Below are positions 15,064-23,692 of a stretch of 35,919 nt of DNA, piece after piece. Both the position numbers and the translations under genes were made by a program. This DNA is from Thermoplasmata archaeon (GTDB lineage: Archaea; Thermoplasmatota; Thermoplasmata; Thermoplasmatales; Thermoplasmataceae). How positions within the stretch are numbered: the stretch's first letter is position 1; every line of letters starts with the position of its first letter. The stretch spans positions 1 to 35,919 of the forward strand of contig JAKAAI010000012.1 of assembly GCA_021797055.1 (NCBI GenBank). Reading direction: 5' to 3'. Below the pieces are notes generated by a model. The model worked only from the letters and a program-made list of their open reading frames with translations. It did not search any database and was not told where the DNA came from.

Positions 15064-15884
15064 TTCATCAGGGAAGATATTGCACGGGTTCCGATGTCCA
15101 GGAGTTTTATCAGGTCTTCAAGCTGAGCGTTGAAAACATAACCTCTAGCGCCCTTGGATATATTCTTATACTCCTCTTTTGCTATTGCAATCATGGAGTC
15201 TGGCAGCTCACTGGAAAGATCGAACATCTTTCTGGCATACTTATCCTCCGGGAGTTCATTTTCATTCGAAGGAAATGATACAGGCGTAACCTTTGATTCC
15301 GAAAGATGGCAGTTCCACAATTGAACATTCCCGTCATAGGTGGCGATTTCCTTGATATCATTGACCGCGGAAGATGGATCCCCGTCAGTCGCTTCTCCGT
15401 CTGTCAGGTTTATAATAATCGGGGGATATGAATTCATGTGCTTGTTAACCCAGGAAGCGGTCCATTCCTTAGCTGTGAAAAGGGCTTTAACCATGGGAGT
15501 ATCGCTTGCAGCGACTGGTTCAAACCAGACCGGAAAATCAAAGTCAACCTCTTGCCCGTCAATGACCTGCTTTCTTTTCTCCAGTTTTATAATCCTGTTC
15601 TCCAGTTCAGATATGGGGACGATCTCTGCATCCCTGATCAAAGATATGGCCTGATCCCTGCCAGAACCATAGCCAATTATCCCGACCTCAAAATAATCAC
15701 GTACCCCCTCTGATTTAGTGCACCTATTGAGAATTTCATTTAACTGCCGATTGACAGCATCTGCTGCTTCCACTGCCTTCGATCTGCTGCTTCCGCCTAT
15801 CTTATGGCTCATCGACCTCGATTGATCGATCAGGAATATGAACAATCCAGGATTGTTTCGGCTTATCTCTGAAGAGTATACCAT
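15060..15884 (-). CDS. von Willebrand factor A domain protein (YegL/TerY-like)
   Basis: Cytoplasmic vWA protein of 274 residues that would bind a divalent metal and a partner protein. The MIDAS is complete: DQSRS (20-24), a DTPM threonine (T129) and TDGE (161-164, D162). The strings FIFLIDQSRSM, AASDTPM and IIINLTDGEATDGDP are characteristic of the TerY/YegL branch. It is the first gene of a two-gene operon with PP2C. A TATA box at 15906-15914 lies about 26 bases before its ATG, so the operon is leaderless and has its own promoter. In the TerY-P triad such a protein is thought to be a scaffold or a phosphorylation target; that role here is inferred. Confidence 0.9.
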   Translation of the reverse strand: MVYSSEISRNNPGLFIFLIDQSRSMSHKIGGSSRSKAVEAADAVNRQLNEILNRCTKSEGVRDYFEVGIIGYGSGRDQAISLIRDAEIVPISELENRIIKLEKRKQVIDGQEVDFDFPVWFEPVAASDTPMVKALFTAKEWTASWVNKHMNSYPPIIINLTDGEATDGDPSSAVNDIKEIATYDGNVQLWNCHLSESKVTPVSFPSNENELPEDKYARKMFDLSSELPDSMIAIAKEEYKNISKGARGYVFNAQLEDLIKLLDIGTRAISSLMK

Positions 15885-15905
15885 ACTTGGTTATGTCTTA
15901 TCATC

Positions 15906-15914
15906 TATAATAAA
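15906..15914 (-). promoter_or_regulatory. TATA box of the vWA-PP2C operon
   Basis: Minus-strand TTTATTATA in the 48-base gap between amrS and the vWA gene, centred 26 bases before the ATG at 15884. Confidence 0.55.
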
Positions 15915-15932
15915 TTCTTCCATGAAACGCAA

Positions 15933-16949
15933 CTAATTCATGATGAAATGCAGATCATATCCACAGTATGCGCATCTTCCTTCCCTATCTATATGAATGT
16001 CGTATGTTCTGAAACCGTTTCTTTTTGCAACGACGTTTCCACATCCGGGGCATATGGTATCCTCATAGCCAGATCCGGGAACATTGCCTATGTAGACAAA
16101 TTTCATACCTAGGCTTGCTGCAAGGTTCCTGTGCTCAATAAGGGTTTCCACCGGTGTTACAGAAAGATTGTTCATTTTGTAATCTGGGTGGAATCTCAGG
16201 AAACTTACCGGTATTTCGTAACCTGCAATATCGATAATCCTGGAAAGCATATTTCTTTCCTCTTTAAGTGAGTCCCCTACTTCCGGCACTACGAGATCGG
16301 TTATTTCCACATGAATCCCTGCCTTCGTCATCCGTTCAATTGTATCATAAATTGCCTCCGAGGTGGGCATGGAAATAAATCGTCTGTAGAAGTCAACGGC
16401 CCCGTTGCCCTTGAAATCTATCGTAGCGAAATCAAGCATGTTATCAATGAAATGCACCGTTTCCTCTGATTCGGAGCCATTCGTGACAAAAATTGTCTTC
16501 AATCCTTTTTTCTTTGCAATTCTAGCAATATCCATGGCATATTCCACGAAAATTGTTGGTTCATTGTAGGTGAAAGCTATACCTCGGGTGTTGTATTTCA
16601 AAGCAAGTTCGACTATCATTTCTGGGCTGTAATTGCTGTTACCAGCTTCACGTGTCTGGCTCAGGCCCCAGTTCTGGCAATATCTACATGCATAGTTGCA
16701 TCCATTGGTTCCGATTGACAAAATTGTTGAATTTGGTAAAGCATGCAGTACTGGTTTTTTTTCTATAGGGTCCACCTGTATAGCCATTGGATTTCCGTAA
16801 GCAGACAACACCAGGGTGCCCGAATCATTAAATCTGACGCCGCAAAAACCCTTCTGCCCATCCGATAGAACGCAGTATCTTGAACAGGCTGTGCATTTTA
16901 TTTTGCCTGAATCGAGCACCTCAAATAGTTCCGCAGGATGATAACTCAT
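15933..16949 (-). CDS. amrS: AmmeMemoRadiSam system radical SAM enzyme
   Basis: Radical SAM protein of the AmrS branch (COG1180, related to pyruvate-formate-lyase activators). The 4Fe-4S cluster motif CNYACRYC is at 84-91. An N-terminal cysteine set (C19, C22, C26, C36) precedes it. A C-terminal pair of CxxC motifs (C300/C303 and C326/C329) makes a likely zinc or rubredoxin-like site. The 338 residues are full length. The gene follows amrB after 44 bases and is probably co-transcribed. The Amme/Memo/RadiSam trio is conserved across archaea, bacteria and (in part) eukaryotes, but its reaction is not firmly known. The AMMECR1 partner is not in this window. Confidence 0.92.
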   Translation of the reverse strand: MSYHPAELFEVLDSGKIKCTACSRYCVLSDGQKGFCGVRFNDSGTLVLSAYGNPMAIQVDPIEKKPVLHALPNSTILSIGTNGCNYACRYCQNWGLSQTREAGNSNYSPEMIVELALKYNTRGIAFTYNEPTIFVEYAMDIARIAKKKGLKTIFVTNGSESEETVHFIDNMLDFATIDFKGNGAVDFYRRFISMPTSEAIYDTIERMTKAGIHVEITDLVVPEVGDSLKEERNMLSRIIDIAGYEIPVSFLRFHPDYKMNNLSVTPVETLIEHRNLAASLGMKFVYIGNVPGSGYEDTICPGCGNVVAKRNGFRTYDIHIDREGRCAYCGYDLHFIMN

Positions 16950-16993
16950 TCACTAACCATTAAATTCTGGCTTAAGAACTTTGACCGCCATTC

Positions 16994-17812
16994 TCATAAT
17001 GTTGTGTACGCATACATAGATGCGTAACCCACTGTTCGTTCCCGATCGCCAAATGCGCTGGCAGAGGTATTGTGATCAATGAGGTAAATCTTCCCTTTCT
17101 TTGATTTGGTGAACATCATGAGCGTGGCAATTGCTCCATAACCACAGGCAGTTACATGATAATTGTGCAAAGTGCTGTAGAAACTTTCTTGATCAAGGTT
17201 CACGACGTCTCTAAGAAGACGGAGATCCTTTTCCTTCACTACCTGCTCGCTTTCATAGTGTGTCAGATCAGAACTTGCTATGATTATGAAATCACTACTT
17301 ACAGAGGAAATAGCATTAAAAAGTAATGCAATCGAATCTGGTGACTGGTCGCCTATCGCTATTGGGACGAAATCAAACGAGTCACCGAACATGTATTGAA
17401 GAAATGGTATCTGCACCTCTATGGAATGTTCGTACCTGTGGGAAACTGGATCCTCGACTATATTTTCAGAATGGTCGAGGATTTGCCGGGCCAGATCATG
17501 ATTAATCCGAGCATCCCCAAATGGTGTTCTCCAGTAACCGCTGGATTGTATAGAATGATTGAAATTATGCAGACTGTGATCTGGACCGATGATGAGAAAG
17601 GTTCTCTTTGCAACGTGACTTAAAATCCTGAATGAATCCATTGCTATAATTCCAGAATAAATATATCCCGCATGCGGAACAATTATTCCCAGAACATTTC
17701 CTTCCGGGACAGTGTTTTTGGACCTTGATTCAATCGCCTTTATCATGGCTCTGAGATCTGAACTCTCTTCCGGGTAAAAACTTCCCGCAACTGCAGGTTC
17801 CCTGATGTTCAT
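16994..17812 (-). CDS. amrB: AmmeMemoRadiSam system protein B (Memo family)
   Basis: 272-residue Memo-family protein, with the fold of class III extradiol dioxygenases. The N terminus REPAVAGSFYP is the family hallmark. Candidate metal or active-site residues match those of human MEMO1: H47 in VPHAGYIYSG, H79 in GPDHSLHN, and C223 in VTACGYGAI. Memo proteins bind copper or iron, but no substrate is agreed. The ATG at 17812 lies about 23 bases after GATATATT (17831-17838), a likely TATA box, so this is probably the first gene of an amrB-amrS operon. Confidence 0.92.
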   Translation of the reverse strand: MNIREPAVAGSFYPEESSDLRAMIKAIESRSKNTVPEGNVLGIIVPHAGYIYSGIIAMDSFRILSHVAKRTFLIIGPDHSLHNFNHSIQSSGYWRTPFGDARINHDLARQILDHSENIVEDPVSHRYEHSIEVQIPFLQYMFGDSFDFVPIAIGDQSPDSIALLFNAISSVSSDFIIIASSDLTHYESEQVVKEKDLRLLRDVVNLDQESFYSTLHNYHVTACGYGAIATLMMFTKSKKGKIYLIDHNTSASAFGDRERTVGYASMYAYTTL

Positions 17813-17948
17813 AAATGATTATTACAGATCGATATATTGAGTTTGCACTACCCCTGGTGATTTCTGCTGTTAATTCCAAAGAACGTTTCTAAAAGAGAAC
17901 AAATTGAAAAATTACTTTGGCTGAACCGAAGGTGAACGTTTGAAATTA

Positions 17949-18164
17949 TTACAGCGGTACTATTCTGACCACGTTACTGCCTCTTATGACGACCGTACCT
18001 ATTTTCTTGGTTACGTTGTCACCGCTTTCCTCAACCTCGTCCAGTACCATGTTCATATAATCGTCATAACCGGAAAGAATACCCTGAAGAATTCTGTTAT
18101 CCTTCAACAGTAACGAAACTTTCTTATTCAGACTTTCTTCCAACATTTTCATAGGCATTATCAT
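17949..18164 (-). CDS. Sm-like archaeal protein (LSm)
   Basis: 71-residue RNA-binding protein that forms heptameric rings and binds U-rich RNA. The Sm1 motif is LLKDNRILQGILSGYDDYMNM and the Sm2 motif is VVIRGSNVVRI, both with the usual spacing. A ribosome-binding site (GAGGTAG, minus strand of 18171-18177) lies 6 bases before the ATG and overlaps the stop of the 53-codon ORF, so translation is probably coupled. It ends an operon with exosome subunit Csl4, which fits a shared role in RNA turnover. Confidence 0.95.
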   Translation of the reverse strand: MIMPMKMLEESLNKKVSLLLKDNRILQGILSGYDDYMNMVLDEVEESGDNVTKKIGTVVIRGSNVVRIVPL

Positions 18165-18175
18165 TTCATTCTACC

Positions 18176-18337
18176 TCAGTTATATTCATCCTCTTCCATT
18201 TCCCCTTCCTTGCTCATAATCACCTTGATTAGTCCACGGATAATCTCCTTAACATCATCAAGTTCTCTTCGCATCGAGGTGAGTTCTCGATTAAGTCGCT
18301 CTACATCTCCAACGTTTTTACTTTCACCTGTTTTCAT
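18176..18337 (-). CDS. Small predicted coiled-coil protein between csl4 and the Sm-like gene
   Basis: A 53-codon open frame. It starts with the ATG at 18337, which overlaps the end of csl4 by 14 bases (ATGAAAACAGGTGA), and stops 11 bases before the Sm-like gene. A strong ribosome-binding site (TGGAGGATG; GGAGG at 18347-18351) lies 9 bases upstream, inside csl4. The product begins MKTGESKNVGDVERL and has a charged amphipathic core (VERLNRELTSMRRELDDVKE) with leucine or hydrophobic spacing fit for a short coiled coil, then EIIRGLIKVIM and an acidic tail. Function is unknown; it may be a partner of the exosome or the Sm-like ring. Confidence 0.75.
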   Translation of the reverse strand: MKTGESKNVGDVERLNRELTSMRRELDDVKEIIRGLIKVIMSKEGEMEEDEYN

Positions 18338-18947
18338 TTAATTCATCCTCCAGTACCACATTTCCGTAATCCGGGGCTACTTTTCTCTTTTCATAGATTT
18401 CGCAGTTATCGCACCAGAGACCGTTCTTAGTTAATGTAAGTTCATTCTTGCACCGATAACAGAGAGCTTTTATCACTCCCAGTCTAGTACCATTAATTGT
18501 GATATCAAAGTATGAATCATTTCTGGTCACCTTCGCCCTTATAATGTCACCGATTCTGACTTCTGGAGAATGTCCCTGATCGCGATCCCGGTCCATTCTA
18601 AGGCCGCCAACCATATCCACTTCCTTGATACCTTTTCCTTTCTTGTACACCGCACCCACACGTACGAAGAACATCCCTCGGTCTCCCTTTATTACTTGGC
18701 CGTATACAATATCTCCAACCGATATGTGCACTTTCTTCTTCCCGGTAACTACGTCCGCAACGAGAGTGTCATCATTCATCTTTTTGATGCCCGCAACAGT
18801 CGAATAAAGGTTTCCATTCTCCTCGAGAGCATTACCGCCTGGAACGTATTCTTCGGCAGTGGAAAGAAAGTCCCCAGGTAACAATATTATCTTTTCATTT
18901 CCTGCTGATGATTTATCTTTTCCAGCCTCAATTTTTCTCTTATCCAA
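18324..18947 (-). CDS. csl4: Exosome complex component Csl4
   Basis: RNA-binding cap subunit of the archaeal exosome, which degrades or tails RNA 3' to 5' in the cytoplasm. The N-terminal part (about 20-60) has the LLPGDFLSTAEEYVPGGNA signature. An S1 domain follows (about 62-155), and a C-terminal zinc ribbon has C163, C166, C179 and C182. Length 207 is normal. The start is a TTG at 18947; an in-frame stop lies three codons upstream, and no ATG is available before residue 57. It leads an operon with a 53-codon ORF and the Sm-like gene. Confidence 0.95.
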   Translation of the reverse strand: MDKRKIEAGKDKSSAGNEKIILLPGDFLSTAEEYVPGGNALEENGNLYSTVAGIKKMNDDTLVADVVTGKKKVHISVGDIVYGQVIKGDRGMFFVRVGAVYKKGKGIKEVDMVGGLRMDRDRDQGHSPEVRIGDIIRAKVTRNDSYFDITINGTRLGVIKALCYRCKNELTLTKNGLWCDNCEIYEKRKVAPDYGNVVLEDELNENR

Positions 18948-19095
18948 TTTTAATCAAAACCTGCCTGAATGCACATGGCAGTGAGAACATTTAATTAATC
19001 TTTTTGATCGCGGATTTTCATGACAAACATCTGGTTAACTAGTGTGTCAGACGATGTAACAACATCATTATTTTGATCCTGTCAATACTCAACAC
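18948..19095. promoter_or_regulatory. Divergent promoter region of csl4 and arcS
   Basis: 148 bases without a gene. TTAATTAAA at about 18990-18999 is a possible TATA box for csl4, predicting a leader of roughly 20 bases. CATTATTTT near 19064-19072 lies about 27 bases before the GTG start of arcS. Both are weak matches. Confidence 0.35.
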
Positions 19096-20667
19096 GTGCT
19101 AAACGATACTAGAATATTCGGCTACTCAAGATCAGGCATAACGGACATGGGAGTTCATTACCCTATCATGATTGAAAGCCGAATGAATCCGTTAGGCACA
19201 GTTCACAATACGCTGAGTGTTTCCAACGATAGACTAGTTAAGAAATCCGCAGCGATATGGAAAGAATTCGATCTTCAATCACCGACCGGCCTTATTAATA
19301 ACGAAGACGTTGTTACTTTTGCCAATGCCATCGAACTCATTCAGCGACCAAAGATTTTCATGAAGGAACTGTTTGAATTCCACCAGAAGAACAATTTTAA
19401 AAGGCTGATTTACGCCCCTGGAATCTCGGATCCTTATATTGTTCCGGCCCTTCTTTACGTGGGAATCTCTGTTTTTGATGATTTTTTACCTCAGCACGAG
19501 TCCTTAAAGGGGATCATCTATACCCCAGTGGGCAGGGATAAATCAGGAGTGAACACTGCGGATGAGAATTCAAAATTCACAGAACATATTATAGATTTAG
19601 GGAGTAAATCCATTCTGAATGGCACTATAAGGGAACTCGCAGAAAAGTTTTCTTTCTCGTCGAAGGCTGTCGAAATTATTAGAATTGCCGATTCTGACTA
19701 TTATGAACCGATCGAAAAACATTTCCCGTCCAGAACAGATTATATTATGGCTAACTCAATCGAATCTTTATACAGACCTGATATCGATAGGTACCGTAAA
19801 AGGATCAGCCAAGTTTATAAGAAACCGGAAGAACCTAATGTAGCACTTATTCTTCCATGCTCAGCAAAGAAACCTTATTCGATTTCGAAATCCCATAAAA
19901 AAATTATCGAAAAAATACATAATTTTAGGCCGTCACTGCATGAAATAATTGTAACTTCCCCGGTAGGACTTGTTCCTCGCGAACTTGAAGAATTCTATCC
20001 ACCAGCCTTTTATGACATTCCGGTGATTGGGAAATGGTACGAAGATGAAAAGGCGATGATCAAAACACTGATCTCAGATTATTTTTCCCGCAATAAATAT
20101 AAGTCAGTCATTGCGTATATTAATGATGATCTGGAGTTTATAAGAGAGTCCGTTCCCGAGGACACAGTATTCATTATAGGAAGAACCACAGAGGATCGCA
20201 ATTTGGGCATTCTCCTGGAGACCATCGAGGGGATGCTGTCCAAAAATCATATCAGCAACTCCCAAAGAAGAGGTGATGACTTCAGGAACATGGCAGCCTT
20301 CCAGTTCGGGTACTGGATTATTCCATATCTGGAAAAGGCCAGAATCACGAGGAGTTACAACCAGGACATGTTTACTGATGGTAGCAAAACCTTGCTAGCT
20401 TACAACAATAAGCTCGGAAAATTTGCAATAAACCGTGCCTTTGCTGAAGCGTTCGTTAAGGAGAACAAATTTATAGTTGAAATTGACGATTTCAAGCCCA
20501 CAGCCAACATATATGCGATGGGCGTAAACTATGCCACACCCGATATCAGACCCGAGGATGAGGTTGTCGTTGTGCATGATGGTGAAGTAAGGGGAGTCGG
20601 GATTGCAAAGATGCCCTTTGACGCAATGATCAATGTCAAGAAAGGTGTTGCGGTGAAAATGAGGTAA
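19096..20667 (+). CDS. arcS: Archaeosine synthase alpha subunit
   Basis: Acts on preQ0 at position 15 of tRNA in the pathway to archaeosine, a modification found only in archaea. Known ArcS proteins attach lysine to preQ0 and a partner (RaSEA) completes the change. The diagnostic motif PCSAKKPYSISKSH is at 254-267, preceded by a TGT-like N-terminal half that is no longer a full transglycosylase. The C-terminal 80 residues (from about 440) form a PUA RNA-binding domain. At 523 residues it is slightly shorter than many ArcS proteins. The start is GTG at 19096. The tRNA-guanine transglycosylase and RaSEA genes are not in the window. Confidence 0.9.
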   Translation: MLNDTRIFGYSRSGITDMGVHYPIMIESRMNPLGTVHNTLSVSNDRLVKKSAAIWKEFDLQSPTGLINNEDVVTFANAIELIQRPKIFMKELFEFHQKNNFKRLIYAPGISDPYIVPALLYVGISVFDDFLPQHESLKGIIYTPVGRDKSGVNTADENSKFTEHIIDLGSKSILNGTIRELAEKFSFSSKAVEIIRIADSDYYEPIEKHFPSRTDYIMANSIESLYRPDIDRYRKRISQVYKKPEEPNVALILPCSAKKPYSISKSHKKIIEKIHNFRPSLHEIIVTSPVGLVPRELEEFYPPAFYDIPVIGKWYEDEKAMIKTLISDYFSRNKYKSVIAYINDDLEFIRESVPEDTVFIIGRTTEDRNLGILLETIEGMLSKNHISNSQRRGDDFRNMAAFQFGYWIIPYLEKARITRSYNQDMFTDGSKTLLAYNNKLGKFAINRAFAEAFVKENKFIVEIDDFKPTANIYAMGVNYATPDIRPEDEVVVVHDGEVRGVGIAKMPFDAMINVKKGVAVKMR

Positions 20668-20854
20668 CCTTATTTTACAGTGCTGAACTTTAATCCAGAC
20701 TATCTTTATTTTATCTTGTTGCCTCGTTTACGGGGCAGCTAATTCGAATTTTATTAGGAGATTCTGTGTTGTATATACATATAAGCCTTCAATGCTGGAT
20801 ATCCAATCTAACTTGTCCCAAAAGTATTATATAATATTGGCATATGATTTTGCT
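20668..20854 (+). other. Intergenic region: hairpin, palindrome and tandem TATA-like boxes
   Basis: 187 bases. A 6-base-pair hairpin with a 4-base loop (GCCTCG-TTTA-CGGGGC, 20721-20736, one G-U pair) follows the T-rich TATCTTTATTTTATC. AATTCGAATT (20741-20750) is a 10-base palindrome. GTATATACATATAAG (20771-20785) and TTATATAA (20827-20834) are TATA-like. The second is correctly placed for the downstream operon; the first would start transcription at about 20802, after the ATG at 20792. The hairpin may help end arcS transcripts. Confidence 0.4.
20827..20834 (+). promoter_or_regulatory. TATA box of the MoxR-DUF58 operon
   Basis: TTATATAA centred 24-25 bases before the GTG at 20855. It marks a leaderless start there and argues against the ATG at 20792, which lies upstream of the box. 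Confidence 0.55.
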
Positions 20855-23680
20855 GTGAACAAAAGAAAGCCTGTTGCCCTGGCAATAGCGGCTGTGATTA
20901 TCCTTTCTTCTACTTTCATATTTTTCAACTTTGAATACCCTTCTGCCCAGACGACTCAGCTTAAGGTCCCCCACCTTCCACCGGTAAATCTGTCCAACTT
21001 CATGTTCTTTAACAACCAGACAAAGGATATTGGAAACATAGGCAACATTACTTCAAATTACACAGGTTTCCACGTAACTGGTGATGTCAATACTACCGTG
21101 GAGGGTTTTTTGAGCAATTCACTCACCAAATCTCCTCTTTCCGATACCACACTTATTGTTGCTTTGTATCCTTTGGCTGTCGTATTGAAAACCAATAATT
21201 CAGGATTTTACAGCTTTGAGACACTGAAGGGAGGATACGGAAATCTTACTTACAAACCAATTGATTATCATCAGAAAGCAGTGCGTGTTGATCTTACTGG
21301 ACGCTTACTGTGGGAAAACCTGAGTTTCAGTCCTGCACTGAAGTACAATCTCTCCGGATACACATTATTCTCATCCGGCCTTTTACCCTCTGTAGACATA
21401 AATTTTACTGGCCCTATCTACAGCATTGCGGTTTCCAGTGATCAGGCATCTAAATATAATTTGTCTCTTTATAATGGCAGTTATAATATAACTGTTTCGA
21501 AGCCGGGATTCGCCAATCTTCCGGAGCCGTCAACTGTGTACGTGCACGGATTTAATATTACTGATTACAATCTGACTTTATTTCAGAAGGGAAATATCAC
21601 CATTAACGGTACGGTACTTACCCAACAGAACAGCCCTATACCTGATGCTTCCGTTGTTGATGCCACTTCTCATTACCTCAGTAAAACAAACATTTCCGGG
21701 AACTATTCTGTTGATGCTGTGGTCGGAACTAATATATTGCAGGGTTCTGCTCCAGGTTTCTATAGAAATACAACATCCGTGCAGGTTACGCATGACATTT
21801 CCGGTGTTGTGATAAGGCTGACGCCAATAGATCCATTTCCGGTAGGAACCAAGCTGAACAACACCTCCATCCCGGGATACATTAACGGGACAAACAAACT
21901 TCCGTTGAGCAATTCATCACTCAATTATTCCACGAATGGTTCCTATGTAATTCATGGCTACATATTTGGTTGGAAGCACATGCCTGTCGCCAACCAGTCT
22001 TTTTATTTCTTAATACGTGTGCTTGGCCAGTACTATGCTACCCAGGTTAATTCAACACAGAACGGTACCTACTCGCTTCCAGTAAGTTATCTCGGGAATT
22101 ATGATCTTCTTGTGGAGTCCAGGGTCTATGAATCGAGCACTGTCAAATTCTATGCTTCTTCAACATCAACAAAACTCGTCAATATTACAATGTCTCCTCT
22201 GAGTAAGTTCTATGGTAATCTTACCGGTTTGGTCGAGAACAGCATTGACCATTCACATATTGCAGGTGCTGGTCTGATAATTTATGGCGGCAATATAACA
22301 TCGTATAATGAGAGAAACGTTACGAACTCAACCGGAGGATTCAATATGACCTTCTACCCTGGTACTTACCATATCGTGGCCAGTGCTTCAGGATTCTACA
22401 CTAACAATTCTATCAACATGTTTGATGTATCAAGAATCATTGAACTTATAGTTTATCTCATACCTGTAAATTCAATAGGAGATAATCTGACTGCGTGGTA
22501 TCCTGCCAACGGTACGGGAATACCCGGCGTCGGTCCATCAAACATAACGGGGAATCTCACTGGCAATGGAACCTCTGATGGCCCCTATCCATACAATGTG
22601 ATCCTCAAACCCGAGTCTTTGAATTCTCCTATTAGGAACAGTAAATATGAGGTCTTTGTCCGAATTAACGGAATGGATTACCGGACAGTCAATTCAACCA
22701 ATTCCTCCGGCGAATCGGTTCTGTCGTTGGACTATGCCGGTAATTACCAGTTGATAATGGAATTTCAGGACTTCTATTCCAGGGCAGTCAATTTCAGCGT
22801 ACCTGCGAATGGTCCTGTGATCATTCCTGTCTTTGCAAAGGTTCTGTACCAGATGGAAATAAATTCCATCAATTCATTCAATCAGACCTATGGCTTTGCG
22901 AACCTTTCTGTCCCGGTAAACTACATGAATTTTACAAATGATATCTTCCCAGCTAATTTCGCGAACACACTTTCGCTATACGGAACAAACTACACAGAAA
23001 ACCTTCCATCTGGAACTTACAATATATCCTACGTCAACTCAGGTTTTGTGCAGAATAACTTCAGCATAGCCCTGACCCATAATATGGTACAACAGGTCTC
23101 TCTTGATCCATATATAATCCTGATACGGTACAACACTGACATCTCGTGGAATGTGACAGTGAATGGTGGTTTTAAATTGATCAACGTTCCCGGCAAAAAC
23201 AGGACCGCATTACCTGAGACTTCAGGATCATACAGCGTAGACTTTTTCATAAAAGGTTACAAAGGATACACCAACCAGAGCAATTTTATGCTGACCAGCA
23301 AATCAAGCTACAAAATTCTTTACTTCAATGTTTCCCTGGATAATGCGACTTCCAACGTCACAGGTACTCAGATCAATATTACAGGAGTGAGCAAACTGGA
23401 CTACGGAGCTAATATACCGGGATCAGTTTACATATCATCAGCGGTAGTTGAGTATTATAACAGCACTACCATAAAGAACCTGTCTATAAACAACGTGAAT
23501 GTTACAGGTACAGTTTATAGCCAACCTAATAACAACTTCACCACAATAACCTTTAACCTGGTATCGTTTAATGGTATCGGAACTTTTTCGCTATATGTGA
23601 CTACGGGTTCTGGTAACACGATCAAGATCCCCAAGACTATTGACATAATTTATTACGAGGTAACGCTTAACACGATTTGA
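20855..23680 (+). CDS. Giant secreted glycoprotein, first gene of the MoxR-DUF58 operon
   Basis: From the GTG at 20855 the product has 941 residues and begins with an ideal signal or anchor: basic MNKRKP, then AVIILSSTFIFFNF. An upstream ATG (20792) would add 21 residues but lies before the TATA box. The rest is extracellular: Ser/Thr/Asn-rich, with dozens of Asn-x-Ser/Thr sites and about seven GxY-type strands (GSYNITV, GTYSLPV, GTYHIVA, GTYNISY, GSYSVDF), like repeated carboxypeptidase-regulatory or CNA-B sandwich domains. A stretch around codons 400-455 is echoed around 615-665. No C-terminal membrane helix is seen, so it may be held by its N-terminal helix. Its place in the operon suggests the later genes act on it. 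Confidence 0.82.
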   Translation: MNKRKPVALAIAAVIILSSTFIFFNFEYPSAQTTQLKVPHLPPVNLSNFMFFNNQTKDIGNIGNITSNYTGFHVTGDVNTTVEGFLSNSLTKSPLSDTTLIVALYPLAVVLKTNNSGFYSFETLKGGYGNLTYKPIDYHQKAVRVDLTGRLLWENLSFSPALKYNLSGYTLFSSGLLPSVDINFTGPIYSIAVSSDQASKYNLSLYNGSYNITVSKPGFANLPEPSTVYVHGFNITDYNLTLFQKGNITINGTVLTQQNSPIPDASVVDATSHYLSKTNISGNYSVDAVVGTNILQGSAPGFYRNTTSVQVTHDISGVVIRLTPIDPFPVGTKLNNTSIPGYINGTNKLPLSNSSLNYSTNGSYVIHGYIFGWKHMPVANQSFYFLIRVLGQYYATQVNSTQNGTYSLPVSYLGNYDLLVESRVYESSTVKFYASSTSTKLVNITMSPLSKFYGNLTGLVENSIDHSHIAGAGLIIYGGNITSYNERNVTNSTGGFNMTFYPGTYHIVASASGFYTNNSINMFDVSRIIELIVYLIPVNSIGDNLTAWYPANGTGIPGVGPSNITGNLTGNGTSDGPYPYNVILKPESLNSPIRNSKYEVFVRINGMDYRTVNSTNSSGESVLSLDYAGNYQLIMEFQDFYSRAVNFSVPANGPVIIPVFAKVLYQMEINSINSFNQTYGFANLSVPVNYMNFTNDIFPANFANTLSLYGTNYTENLPSGTYNISYVNSGFVQNNFSIALTHNMVQQVSLDPYIILIRYNTDISWNVTVNGGFKLINVPGKNRTALPETSGSYSVDFFIKGYKGYTNQSNFMLTSKSSYKILYFNVSLDNATSNVTGTQINITGVSKLDYGANIPGSVYISSAVVEYYNSTTIKNLSINNVNVTGTVYSQPNNNFTTITFNLVSFNGIGTFSLYVTTGSGNTIKIPKTIDIIYYEVTLNTI

Positions 23681-23692
23681 GGAAACGACGAA

